The translations under genes were made by a program, and so were the position numbers. Shown here in pieces: positions 19,836 through 28,099 of a DNA stretch of 47,655 bases. This DNA comes from Chitinophagaceae bacterium. GTDB lineage: Bacteria; Bacteroidota; Bacteroidia; Chitinophagales; Chitinophagaceae. The DNA lies in contig CANFHO010000007.1 of the NCBI GenBank assembly GCA_947447005.1, positions 1 through 47,655 on the forward strand, given 5' to 3'. Position 1 is the first letter of the stretch. Each line of letters begins with the position of its first letter. Under the pieces are notes generated by a model, which was given only the letters and a program-made list of their open reading frames with translations, searched no databases and was not told the DNA's origin.

Positions 19836-19926
19836 AATGATCCAGTTAGATACAATGTCTACTAATGACGTTGGTAAAAATGGTTTGACTGTAGATTGTT
19901 CAAATTGTACTGCTACATATTCATAA
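19798..19926 (+). CDS. Candidate lasso precursor peptide (A), 42 aa
   Basis: Translated by hand: METTFLEAWIKPEMIQLDTMSTNDVGKNGLTVDCSNCTATYS; WxxPxM leader motif (variant of YxxPxL), Gly26 with Asp8-of-core, C-terminal Ser; overlaps cyclase 3' end by 38 nt in another frame; too short for the ORF track. Confidence 0.7.
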   Translation: METTFLEAWIKPEMIQLDTMSTNDVGKNGLTVDCSNCTATYS

Positions 19927-19948
19927 TCAATAATTCGAATTTTTCCCT

Positions 19949-19956
19949 TACCTTTG
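19949..19956 (+). promoter_or_regulatory. Putative -7 element (TACCTTTG) of rpsU
   Basis: TAnnTTTG match 25 bp upstream of the rpsU ATG. Confidence 0.55.
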
Positions 19957-19980
19957 CACTCCCAAAAACAAAATTGATAT

Positions 19981-20175
19981 ATGTTAATCATCGATTCTAA
20001 AGATTGCGAAAACATCGACAAGGCTCTCAAGAAGTACAAGAAGAAGTTTGAAAAAGCTAAAATTTTGTTGCAACTCCGTGAGCGTCAATCATTTACCAAG
20101 CCTTCTATCAAGCGTAGGGGCGAAGTGTTGAAAGCAATCTACAAGCAGAAGATCTTCAACGGAGAAATCGAATAG
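19981..20175 (+). CDS. rpsU: 30S ribosomal protein bS21
   Basis: 64 aa MLIIDSKDCENIDKALKKYKKKFEKAKILLQLRERQSFTKPSIKRR. Confidence 0.93.
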   Translation: MLIIDSKDCENIDKALKKYKKKFEKAKILLQLRERQSFTKPSIKRRGEVLKAIYKQKIFNGEIE

Positions 20176-20227
20176 TCTGATCTGTTTAAACTAATTATAC
20201 CAAGTAGTCATATGGTTTTGTAACTTT

Positions 20228-21145
20228 ATGACTACTTTTTTTATGCCCCAAACTCCCCATATTGCGATCATTTCTTTCATCGATCATATCAAGTTCGAGA
20301 AACGGTTTTCTGCCCATACCATAAGAGCATATACGGATGACTTGAATGATTTTTTCGATTTTTTGAAGTCTCAGTTTGAAGTGGAGCATGCAGCAGAAGT
20401 AAACACCCCCATGATCCGCAGCTGGATGGCAGCTTTGTCGCATGCGGAAGTCCAGTCACGAAGTATCAACCGTAAAATCTCCTCATTGAAGTCCTTTTTC
20501 AAGTTTTCTATGGTCCAGGGACTGGTGTCAGTCAATCCTGCCAAGGGAATTACCGTGATGAAGGTCCGGAAAAGATTACCCAATTATGTGGATGAAGCAC
20601 AAATGGAGACACTTTTTACGGCGGTTCAGTTTCCGGAAGGATTTGAGGGTATAACGGACAGGGTTATTCTTTCTCTTTTATATCAAACCGGCATGCGCGT
20701 AAGTGAGCTGGTAAGCTTGAAGGAAGGGCAAATGGATAGGGGAGGAAAGCATATAAAGGTGTTGGGGAAGGGTAATAAAGAGCGCATTATCCCGGTTGGG
20801 GTTGAACTTCTGAAGATGATCGACATCTACATACAGGCAAAAAAAGAACAATTTGGGGGCTTAGAACTAACACATTTATTGGTTACTCCCAAGGGGAAGC
20901 CCCATACATCCAGATCTGTGTATGATGTGGTAAAAAAATATCTTTCTTTGGTGACAACTGCAGAGAAGAAGAGTCCACACGTATTGCGTCATAGTTTTGC
21001 CACACATCTTACTTCAAATGGTGCAGAGCTCAATGCGGTTAAAGAATTGCTTGGGCACAGCAGTTTGGCAGCTACCCAGGTGTATACCCATAATAGCATC
21101 GAGCGGTTAAGAGATATACACAAGAAGGCCCATCCCAAAGGATGA
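20228..21145 (+). CDS. Tyrosine recombinase XerC/XerD
   Basis: LLYQTGMRVSELVSLK, LGKGNKERIIPV, HVLRHSFATHLTSNGAELNAVKELLGHSSLAATQVYTH: complete R-K-HxxR-H-Y set. Confidence 0.93.
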   Translation: MTTFFMPQTPHIAIISFIDHIKFEKRFSAHTIRAYTDDLNDFFDFLKSQFEVEHAAEVNTPMIRSWMAALSHAEVQSRSINRKISSLKSFFKFSMVQGLVSVNPAKGITVMKVRKRLPNYVDEAQMETLFTAVQFPEGFEGITDRVILSLLYQTGMRVSELVSLKEGQMDRGGKHIKVLGKGNKERIIPVGVELLKMIDIYIQAKKEQFGGLELTHLLVTPKGKPHTSRSVYDVVKKYLSLVTTAEKKSPHVLRHSFATHLTSNGAELNAVKELLGHSSLAATQVYTHNSIERLRDIHKKAHPKG

Positions 21146-21255
21146 TTTTTAGTTTATTTTTAAGGAATAATATTTGCAGAAACGTTGGATGAATAGTAAC
21201 TTAATAGGGATATTCAAAGTATTCAGGAACGTGTATTGAAAACCTAAATTTTATT

Positions 21256-21555
21256 ATGACTACCAAAATTCAGACCATCCACTTCGATGCAGACGTAGCA
21301 TTGCTTGAGCATGTAAACAAGAAGATTGTGAAATTGGAAAGCCAGCATGATAGAATCATGAAGGTTGATGTTTTTTTAAAGTTAGATAATGTCGCTCATC
21401 AGATTAAAGACAAAGTAGCAGAAATACGAGTACAAGTGCCACGCCATGAGCTTTTCGTAAAACACACCACCAAATCTTTCGAGGAGTCATTCGACCTTGC
21501 ATTGGAGTCTATGTTGGTGCAAGTAAAGAAAGTAAAAGAGAAGGAAACTGCGTAA
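21256..21555 (+). CDS. hpf: Ribosome hibernation-promoting factor, HPF/RaiA family
   Basis: 99 aa; IQTIHFDADVALLEHVNKKIVKLESQHDRIMKVDVFLK HPF-like fold pattern. Confidence 0.85.
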   Translation: MTTKIQTIHFDADVALLEHVNKKIVKLESQHDRIMKVDVFLKLDNVAHQIKDKVAEIRVQVPRHELFVKHTTKSFEESFDLALESMLVQVKKVKEKETA

Positions 21556-21619
21556 GTTTTTTCAATTGAAAAATTTGAAAAAAAAACTGATTAAAATTTT
21601 TCCTTTTCAAGATTTCCAT

Positions 21620-21627
21620 TACCTTTG
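21620..21627 (+). promoter_or_regulatory. Putative -7 element (TACCTTTG) of the tRNA cluster
   Basis: TAnnTTTG match upstream of tRNA-Thr. Confidence 0.5.
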
Positions 21628-21709
21628 CCATCCCTTAAAACAGGGTAGATCTTTTGGATCAAGGATAAACTGGTAAGGAAGTCAAATTCAATTAACCGTT
21701 TTCAATCAA

Positions 21710-21782
21710 GCCAGAGTAGCTCAGCTGGTAGAGCAGCTGATTTGTAATCAGCTGGTCGGGGGTTCGAGTCCCTTCTCTGGCT
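21710..21782 (+). tRNA. tRNA-Thr (TGT)
   Basis: GCCAGAG...CTCTGGC acceptor stem, anticodon loop TTTGTAA, GGTTCGAGTC T-loop. Confidence 0.95.
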
Positions 21783-21835
21783 CTACATGAACAAGGGGCA
21801 TTAGGCCCCTTTGTTCGTAAATATTGAAAACGAAC

Positions 21836-21918
21836 GGGCAGGTTCCAGAGCGGCCAAACGGGGCGGACTGTAAATCCGCTGTCTTTCGACTTCAGTGGTT
21901 CGAATCCACTCCTGCCCA
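21836..21918 (+). tRNA. tRNA-Tyr (GTA)
   Basis: GGGCAGG...CCTGCCC acceptor stem, long variable arm, anticodon loop CTGTAAA. Confidence 0.95.
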
Positions 21919-21960
21919 CATCCTTCGGGAAGTGAATAGGCTTTTTTATCAGTTCATCAT

Positions 21961-22033
21961 GCGGGAGTAGCTCAGTTGGTAGAGCGATAGCCTTCCAAGC
22001 TATAGGTCGCGGGTTCGAGCCTCGTCTCCCGCT
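21961..22033 (+). tRNA. tRNA-Gly (TCC)
   Basis: GCGGGAG...CTCCCGC acceptor stem, anticodon loop CTTCCAA. Confidence 0.95.
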
Positions 22034-22060
22034 CACATGCCGCAGCTCAGCGGCTTTTCA

Positions 22061-22112
<52 letters not shown>

Positions 22113-22132
<20 letters not shown>

Positions 22133-22261
22133 CTTTCTTGTCGGGAAATTTGGTATTGAGGTAGAAAGAACGTGAGTCCTGACGCGGCGAAGCCGGTCAG
22201 GATGCAGACATCACGCGAAGCGTGATCGTCAGCATTCAATTCTCATCAACGGCTCTTTCTT
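22113..22261 (+). repeat. 27-bp direct repeat of tRNA-Thr(GGT) 3' end flanking a hairpin-rich ~95-bp segment
   Basis: TTCAATTCTCATCAACGGCTCTTTCTT identical at 22113-22139 and 22235-22261; GAA-loop hairpins between. Confidence 0.85.
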
Positions 22262-22302
22262 TCCGAGGAAAAATATTTTTTTTAAATCGTCCCAAAGTCA
22301 AT

Positions 22303-22310
22303 TAACTTTG
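22303..22310 (+). promoter_or_regulatory. Putative -7 element (TAACTTTG) of tuf
   Basis: TAnnTTTG match 50 bp upstream of the tuf ATG. Confidence 0.5.
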
Positions 22311-22359
22311 CGGCCGTTTAAATAGGTAAACAAGTAAAAACAAATTAAAACGGATAACA

Positions 22360-23547
22360 ATGTCTAAAGAGACTTTTAAGCGGGACAAACCCCACGTAAA
22401 CATTGGTACCATCGGCCACGTTGACCATGGTAAAACCACATTGACTGCTGCTATCACTGACATCCTCTCAAAAAGAGGTCTTGCTCAAGCAAAGAAGTAC
22501 GATGAAATTGATGGTGCACCTGAAGAAAGAGAAAGAGGTATCACAATCAATACTGCACACGTGGAGTACGAAACAGATTCTCGTCACTATGCGCACGTTG
22601 ACTGTCCAGGTCACGCCGACTATGTGAAGAACATGATTACTGGTGCTGCCCAAATGGACGGTGCTATCCTCGTTGTTGCCGCTACAGACGGTCCGATGCC
22701 ACAAACTAAAGAACACATCCTTCTTGCTCGTCAGGTTGGTGTACCTCGTATGGTTGTATTCATGAACAAGGTTGACCTTGTTGATGATCCAGAACTTCTC
22801 GAACTTGTTGAAATGGAAATCCGCGAAGAATTGACTAAGCGTGGTTTCGATGGTGATAGCACACCTATCATCAAAGGTTCTGCAACTGGTGCACTTGCTG
22901 GTGAAGAGAAGTGGGTTGCAACAGTAAACGAACTCATGAATGCTGTTGACGAATATATTCCATTGCCTCCTCGTCCGGTTGATCTTCCGTTCTTGATGTC
23001 TGTAGAAGACGTATTCACCATCACTGGTCGTGGTACAGTTGCTACAGGTCGTATTGAGCGTGGTAGGATTAAAGTTGGTGAAGGTGTTGAAATCGTAGGT
23101 ATGCAAGAAGATAAGCTTGTATCTACAGTTACAGGTGTTGAAATGTTCCGTAAGCTTCTTGATGAAGGTGAAGCTGGAGACAACGCTGGTCTTCTCCTCC
23201 GTGGTATTGAAAAATCACAAATTCGTCGTGGTATGGTAATCTGTAAGCCAGGTTCTATCACTCCACACACTGAATTCAAAGGTGAGGTTTACGTATTGAG
23301 TAAGGATGAAGGTGGCCGCCACACTCCATTCTTCAACAAATACCGTCCTCAGTTCTATTTCCGTACAACTGACGTAACAGGAGAGTGTGAACTTCCTGCA
23401 GGTACAGAAATGATCATGCCTGGTGATAATGCTAACTTGACTGTTAAGTTGATTCAGCCTATCGCGATGGAAAAAGGTTTGAAATTTGCGATCCGCGAAG
23501 GTGGACGTACAGTGGGTGCAGGCCAGGTGACTGAAATCCTGAAATAA
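22360..23547 (+). CDS. tuf: Elongation factor Tu
   Basis: [33 protein letters not shown]...[26 protein letters not shown]. Confidence 0.98.
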   Translation: MSKETFKRDKPHVNIGTIGHVDHGKTTLTAAITDILSKRGLAQAKKYDEIDGAPEERERGITINTAHVEYETDSRHYAHVDCPGHADYVKNMITGAAQMDGAILVVAATDGPMPQTKEHILLARQVGVPRMVVFMNKVDLVDDPELLELVEMEIREELTKRGFDGDSTPIIKGSATGALAGEEKWVATVNELMNAVDEYIPLPPRPVDLPFLMSVEDVFTITGRGTVATGRIERGRIKVGEGVEIVGMQEDKLVSTVTGVEMFRKLLDEGEAGDNAGLLLRGIEKSQIRRGMVICKPGSITPHTEFKGEVYVLSKDEGGRHTPFFNKYRPQFYFRTTDVTGECELPAGTEMIMPGDNANLTVKLIQPIAMEKGLKFAIREGGRTVGAGQVTEILK

Positions 23548-23592
23548 GCCCAACGACAATTCCGAAAGGAATTCGTCCTTAAAGCATAAAAA

Positions 23593-23628
23593 GAAAAGTA
23601 CCTGGATAACCTCCGGGTACTTTCTTTC
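23593..23628 (+). terminator. Rho-independent terminator after tuf
   Basis: AAAGTACCTGGATAACCTCCGGGTACTTTCTTTCT hairpin. Confidence 0.75.
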
Positions 23629-23658
23629 TAATGGGTAAGCCAAGTTGGTTTATCTTAT

Positions 23659-23729
23659 ACGGGCATAGTTCAATGGTAGAATAGAGGTCTCCAAAACCTT
23701 TGATCTGGGTTCGAATCCTAGTGCCCGTG
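23659..23729 (+). tRNA. tRNA-Trp (CCA)
   Basis: ACGGGCA...TGCCCGT acceptor stem, anticodon CCA; between tuf and secE. Confidence 0.93.
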
Positions 23730-23781
23730 CTAAGGAAAGTTTATTTATCTTCGGGTAGTATATTTTCAAAAATTGGTTATT

Positions 23782-23976
23782 ATGAATAAAATTCAAACAT
23801 ACTTCAAAGACTCATACAATGAGCTAACTGAGAAGGTAACTTGGCCCAATTGGCAACAACTCCAGCAATCCACTATGATCGTGTTGGCAGCAACGCTTGT
23901 GATCACAGTAATTGTATGGGTTCTTGATTTTGGAAGCAATTCAGTCCTTAAATTCATCTATTCATTATTCAAATAA
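23782..23976 (+). CDS. secE: Preprotein translocase subunit SecE
   Basis: YFKDSYNELTEKVTWPNWQQLQQSTMIVLAATLVITVIVWVLD; position between trnW and nusG. Confidence 0.93.
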   Translation: MNKIQTYFKDSYNELTEKVTWPNWQQLQQSTMIVLAATLVITVIVWVLDFGSNSVLKFIYSLFK

Positions 23977-24539
23977 TGGAAACGACTACACAGCAAGAAA
24001 CCAAGTGGTACGTGCTCAGGGTCATAAGTGGCAAGGAAAAAAAAGTCAAGGAATACCTTGATAAGGATATCCTTCGCAACAAATGGGACCATATTATAAA
24101 ACAGATATTTCTTCCTGTTGAGAAGGTATATAAAGTACAGAATGGCAAGAAGGTCATGCGTGAGCGTAACTTCTATCCAGGGTATGTGATGATTGAATGT
24201 GCAGGGGGAAAGCTACATGATGATATTATCTCTGCTATCAAGAATACAACCAATGTAATCCACTTCCTGGGTAAAGAAGATCCTATTGCCCTTCGTAAAG
24301 CTGAGGTTAATAAGATGCTTGGTAAGATTGACGAGATGAGTGATGCTGGCGGAATGATCATGAGTGAGCCATTTATCATAGGTGAAACCATAAAGATTGT
24401 TGACGGACCGTTCAACGACTTCAATGGTGTAATCGAAGAGGTAAACGATGAGAAGAAGAAACTTAAGGTAACTGTGAAAATTTTCGGTAGGTCGACTCCT
24501 GTGGAATTGAACTACATGCAGGTAGAAAAATTATCTTAA
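23976..24539 (+). CDS. nusG: Transcription termination/antitermination protein NusG
   Basis: KWYVLRVISGKEKKVKEYL, RNFYPGYVMIEC, GETIKIVDGPFNDFNGVIEEVN (KOW). Confidence 0.96.
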   Translation: METTTQQETKWYVLRVISGKEKKVKEYLDKDILRNKWDHIIKQIFLPVEKVYKVQNGKKVMRERNFYPGYVMIECAGGKLHDDIISAIKNTTNVIHFLGKEDPIALRKAEVNKMLGKIDEMSDAGGMIMSEPFIIGETIKIVDGPFNDFNGVIEEVNDEKKKLKVTVKIFGRSTPVELNYMQVEKLS

Positions 24540-24555
24540 GATTTCACCAAAACGC

Positions 24556-24592
24556 ATAAAAAAAAGGGTAGCAATTGCTACCCTTTTTTATT
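24556..24592 (+). terminator. Bidirectional Rho-independent terminator between nusG and the convergent H1-like gene
   Basis: AAAAAAAAGGGTAGCAATTGCTACCCTTTTTT perfect palindromic hairpin. Confidence 0.88.
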
Positions 24593-24607
24593 GTACTTCT
24601 AATCTTA

Positions 24608-25171
24608 TTAAGAAGCAGAACCTTCACCACCTTCAGTTGTTGGTGTATCAACCGTTGGGAACAGTGTTGGAGTTTCAACCACAGCAGGTGCTGCTGCAAC
24701 TACTGGAATTGGAGCTGGTTTTGCTTTTGGTTTAGAGATTTTTTTAGCTACTTTTTTAGGAGCAACTTTTGCTGCAACTGGAGCTGCCTTTTTGGGAGCT
24801 GCTTTCTTCGCTGCTGGTTTTACTGCAACCGGTGCAACTTTTTTAGGTGCTGCTTTTTTAGCCACTTTTTTAGGAGCAACTTTTGCTTTAACTGGAGCTG
24901 CTTTCTTTGCTGCTTTTTTAGGGGCTGCTTTCTTTGCTGCTTTTTTAGGAGCTGCTTTCTTTGCTGCTTTTTTAGGAGCTGCTTTCTTTACTGCTTTTTT
25001 AGGAGCTGCTTTCTTCGCTGCTTTTTTAGGAGCTGCTTTCTTTACTGCCTTTTTAGGAGCTGCTTTTTTCGCTGCTTTTTTAGGTGCTGCCTTTTTCACG
25101 GCTTTTTTAACAGCCTTTTTGGGTGCTGCTTTCTTTGCCGGCTTCTTTGTTGATTTTTTTGCTGATGCCAT
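24608..25171 (-). CDS. Histone H1-like Lys/Ala/Pro-rich repeat protein
   Basis: MASAKKSTKKPAKKAAPKKAVKKAVKKAAPKKAAKK... repeated KKAAPKKA units with an acidic/neutral C-terminal tail. Confidence 0.8.
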   Translation of the reverse strand: MASAKKSTKKPAKKAAPKKAVKKAVKKAAPKKAAKKAAPKKAVKKAAPKKAAKKAAPKKAVKKAAPKKAAKKAAPKKAAKKAAPKKAAKKAAPVKAKVAPKKVAKKAAPKKVAPVAVKPAAKKAAPKKAAPVAAKVAPKKVAKKISKPKAKPAPIPVVAAAPAVVETPTLFPTVDTPTTEGGEGSAS

Positions 25172-25403
25172 GGTGCTCGATTTTTTAATGGATTTTCAGT
25201 AATCTGTGTGAAATTTACTGCATAAATTTCAATCTTTTGCAATATTAAACCAACAATTTTTCATAGATCTTAAAATATCTGTTTTTTTGTGATTCCTTGA
25301 CTCTAAAATGGTAGTTTGATCTTTTTAGTACCGATTTTCATAAGATTTTTTTAGTCCTATAAAAAAAGTGAAGTACTGCGATTGTAATTTCAAAATCTAA
25401 TAT

Positions 25404-25411
25404 TACCTTTG
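25404..25411 (+). promoter_or_regulatory. Putative -7 element (TACCTTTG) of the rplK operon
   Basis: TAnnTTTG match 89 bp upstream of the rplK ATG. Confidence 0.55.
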
Positions 25412-25499
25412 CCGCCCCCAATCGAAAGTTCTTTTTTTGAATGGACTTGGGAGTTCAGGAATATTTCCTGGGCGTTATCACCAAAAAAACAATTTAATT

Positions 25500-25943
25500 A
25501 TGGCTAAGGAAATTTCTGGCTATGTAAAGTTGCAGGTCAAAGGCGGCCAAGCCAATCCTGCACCTCCTGTTGGACCAGCACTCGGTTCCAAAGGTGTTAA
25601 CATTATGGAGTTCTGTAAGCAGTACAATGCTAGAACGCAAGACAAAATAGGTAAAGTATTGCCTGTTTTGATCACCGTTTACACAGACAAATCATTCGAT
25701 TTTGTAATCAAAACCCCACCAGCAGCTGTTCAGTTGTTGGAGGCGAGCAAGCTTCAAAGTGGTTCCAAAGAGCCTAACCGTAACAAGGTGGGCAAAGTAA
25801 ACTGGTCACAGGTAGAAGCAATTGCACAAGACAAGATGTCTGACCTAAACTGTTTCACGCTTCACAGTGCCATGAAAATGGTTGCTGGCACAGCGCGTAG
25901 TATGGGTATCCTTGTTGATGGCAATGCACCCTGGGAAAATTAA
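25500..25943 (+). CDS. rplK: 50S ribosomal protein uL11
   Basis: [47 protein letters not shown] at 25500 rather than tracked start 25437. Confidence 0.97.
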   Translation: MAKEISGYVKLQVKGGQANPAPPVGPALGSKGVNIMEFCKQYNARTQDKIGKVLPVLITVYTDKSFDFVIKTPPAAVQLLEASKLQSGSKEPNRNKVGKVNWSQVEAIAQDKMSDLNCFTLHSAMKMVAGTARSMGILVDGNAPWEN

Positions 25944-25970
25944 TCAGTCACACCTTAAATCTTTATTAAG

Positions 25971-26663
25971 ATGGGAATCACAAAAAAAAGAAAAGCAGTT
26001 GCAAACAAAGTGGATGATACAAAATCATATTCACTTGCTGAAGCATCGAGCCTGGTCAAAGATATCAACTGCACAAAATTTGACAGCTCAGTAGACCTTC
26101 ACGTTAGGTTGGGTGTAGATCCAAAGAAAGCCGATCAGGCAGTTCGCGGAACCGTTACACTTCCTCATGGAACAGGTAAAACAAAGAAAGTACTTGTGCT
26201 TTGCACACCAGATAAAGAAGCAGAAGCAAATGCTGCTGGCGCTGATTTCGTTGGATTGGATGAATTCATTCAAAAAATTGAAAGCGGTTGGACAGATATC
26301 GATGTAATCATCGCTACTCCTGCAGTAATGCCTAAGATTGGTAAACTTGGTAAAGTATTAGGTCCTCGTAACCTGATGCCAAATCCTAAGACCGGAACCG
26401 TTACAAACAACGTTGCTGATGCAGTGAATGATGTTAAAGCGGGTAAGGTAGCTTTCAAGGTTGATAAAGCTGGTATTGTTCATGCGTCTATTGGAAGGGT
26501 GAGTTTTTCACCTGAGAAAATCGCAGAGAATAGCAATGAGTTCCTGAATGCAATTATCAAGGCAAAGCCTTCAACATCTAAAGGAACTTATCTGAAGAGC
26601 ATATTCATGGCTACAACTATGAGTCCTGCTATTCCAGTTGACACCAAAGCGCTCATTCATTGA
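25971..26663 (+). CDS. rplA: 50S ribosomal protein uL1
   Basis: [38 protein letters not shown]. Confidence 0.97.
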   Translation: MGITKKRKAVANKVDDTKSYSLAEASSLVKDINCTKFDSSVDLHVRLGVDPKKADQAVRGTVTLPHGTGKTKKVLVLCTPDKEAEANAAGADFVGLDEFIQKIESGWTDIDVIIATPAVMPKIGKLGKVLGPRNLMPNPKTGTVTNNVADAVNDVKAGKVAFKVDKAGIVHASIGRVSFSPEKIAENSNEFLNAIIKAKPSTSKGTYLKSIFMATTMSPAIPVDTKALIH

Positions 26664-26703
26664 TCGCTGACGGCCACATTTTAAAACATTTAAAAGCTTT
26701 ATC

Positions 26704-27213
26704 ATGACAAAGCACGAAAAAAATGAAGTTATTGAAGTACTGAAGGGTAAATTCACTCAGTACAACAATTTCTATATCACAAATACAGAATCTCTTTCTG
26801 TTGCACAGATTTCTAATTTGAGAAGGGCTTGTTTCGACAAGAATGTTGAAATGAAAGTTGCCAAGAATACTTTGATCAGAAAGGCCTTGGAATCTTTGGA
26901 TTCAGAAAAATATGCAGGTGTTCTTGATTCATTGAATCATGTAACCGCCTTGATGTTCTCTGAAAACCCCAAGGAGCCAGCTTTGATTATCAGCTCATTC
27001 CGTGGAAAGGGCAACCAAGAGAAACCAGCATTGAAAGCTGCTTTCATCAATGGTGATATTTACACAGGAGATAACAACCTGAAAGCGCTCACTCAAATCA
27101 AAACCAAGAATGAGCTTATTGGTGAAGTTATCGGATTGTTGCAATCCCCTGCTAAGCGCGTATTGGCTGGTTTGTTGCAGCACCATGAAAAGCAAGCTGC
27201 AGCTGCTGAATAA
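26704..27213 (+). CDS. rplJ: 50S ribosomal protein uL10
   Basis: L10 pattern NNFYITNTESLSVAQISNLRRACFDKNVEMKVAKNTLIRKAL; operon position. Confidence 0.95.
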   Translation: MTKHEKNEVIEVLKGKFTQYNNFYITNTESLSVAQISNLRRACFDKNVEMKVAKNTLIRKALESLDSEKYAGVLDSLNHVTALMFSENPKEPALIISSFRGKGNQEKPALKAAFINGDIYTGDNNLKALTQIKTKNELIGEVIGLLQSPAKRVLAGLLQHHEKQAAAAE

Positions 27214-27315
27214 TAGAAAACGTGAAAATCCCAACGCCACTGAGGTTCAAATGTGGCATTATTTATAACCATCCGCTGGAGCAATGGCTTTGAAAGCGGT
27301 TTAAAAAGTAAAAAA

Positions 27316-27690
27316 ATGGCAGACGTAAAAGCATTAGCCGAACAACTCGTTGGCTTAACAGTAAAAGAAGTACAAGAATTAGCTGATGTATTGAAAGCTG
27401 ATTATGGAATTGAACCAGCAGCAGCAGCAGTAGTAGTAGCTGCAGGCGACGGTGGTGGAGCAGCAGCAGCTGAAGAGAAAACAGCTTTTGATGTTATTCT
27501 CGTTAGCGGTGGTGCAAGTAAATTGGGTGTTGTTAAAGTTGTTAAAGACTTGACAGGACTTGGACTTAAAGAAGCAAAAGACCTCGTTGATGGCGCTCCT
27601 AAGGCTGTTAAAGAAGGTGTATCTAAGGCAGAAGCTGATGATATCGCTGCTAAGCTTAAAGAAGCTGGTGCAGAAGTTGAAGTTAAATAA
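27316..27690 (+). CDS. rplL: 50S ribosomal protein bL12 (L7/L12)
   Basis: [27 protein letters not shown]... [52 protein letters not shown] at 27316. Confidence 0.96.
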   Translation: MADVKALAEQLVGLTVKEVQELADVLKADYGIEPAAAAVVVAAGDGGGAAAAEEKTAFDVILVSGGASKLGVVKVVKDLTGLGLKEAKDLVDGAPKAVKEGVSKAEADDIAAKLKEAGAEVEVK

Positions 27691-27714
27691 TCTGTTTTAC
27701 AACAGTATTGATAA

Positions 27715-27746
27715 AGAAGCCGGACTTGTTCCGGCTTTTTTTATTT
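27715..27746 (+). terminator. Rho-independent terminator after rplL
   Basis: AAGCCGGACTTGTTCCGGCTTTTTTTATTTTT. Confidence 0.88.
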
Positions 27747-27749
27747 TTA

Positions 27750-27829
27750 GGCAAGGAGGCAAGGAGGCAAGGAGGCAAGGAGGCAAGGAGGCAAGGAGGC
27801 AAGGAGGCAAGGAGGCAAGGAGGCAAGGA
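27750..27829 (+). repeat. Tandem repeat, 10 exact copies of the 8-mer GGCAAGGA
   Basis: Counted directly in the sequence between rplL terminator and rpoB. Confidence 0.97.
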
Positions 27830-27948
27830 ACGATCTATTGAGTAAGTTACGAAAATCTAGGGTGATGTGTAAAGTTTCTCTTTGCCTCCTTGCCTCTTTC
27901 CCTCTCTGCCTTTTTTCAATAATTTTTTCTCAATTCCGGCTTTTTTTG

Positions 27949-27956
27949 TACCTTCG
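27949..27956 (+). promoter_or_regulatory. Putative -7 element (TACCTTCG) of rpoB
   Basis: Near match to TAnnTTTG upstream of rpoB leader. Confidence 0.4.
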
Positions 27957-28099
27957 CCTTCCTTTAAATTAGGCCTAATACAATTTGAACTCCCATGCTT
28001 AATATAACTAGCTGATAGTTAGTTACTTACATTCTGTAAGAAGAATGAGATTCACATTGTATTGTACATATAATCACAATAAAAAACCACGAATAGACT

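Noticed and set aside
19761-20039. Minus-strand 92-aa ORF over the precursor/rpsU boundary
   Set aside because: Overlaps rpsU and the plus-strand precursor candidate; no family resemblance.
20228-21145. Tyrosine recombinase as mobile-element integrase
   Set aside because: Sequence and context (between rpsU and hpf) fit housekeeping XerC/XerD; no flanking att pair with it was seen, though the tRNA repeat at 22113 is noted separately.
21836-21918. Long variable arm tRNA considered as tRNA-Ser/Leu
   Set aside because: Anticodon loop reads CTGTAAA, giving GTA (Tyr), which in bacteria also has a long variable arm.
21692-22036. 114-aa minus-strand ORF (MSGRRGSNPRPIAWKAIALPTELLP...)
   Set aside because: Antisense to three clear tRNA genes; the SNPRP/EGTRTPDQLITNQLLYQLSY text is a well-known artefact of translating tRNA complements.
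22468-23279. Long antisense ORFs within tuf (212 and 182 aa)
   Set aside because: Shadow ORFs from strong codon bias of EF-Tu; no recognisable domains.
24575-25202. Plus-strand Cys/Phe-rich and GAAFFAAFL repeat ORFs
   Set aside because: Complement frames of the KKAAPKKA repeat gene; low-complexity translation with no domain logic.
25437-25499. Upstream-extended starts for rplK (25437) and rplL (27253)
   Set aside because: Extensions lack homology; canonical MAKEISGYV and [10 protein letters not shown] starts are clear, and the extensions lie in leader regions.
27750-27829. GGCAAGGA array as a possible CRISPR
   Set aside because: Contiguous 8-bp units with no spacers; simple tandem repeat. 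No CRISPR array or cas gene seen in the window.
27560-27841. Plus ORF ending in RQGGKEARRQGGKEARRQG
   Set aside because: Out-of-frame read through rplL and the 8-bp tandem array.
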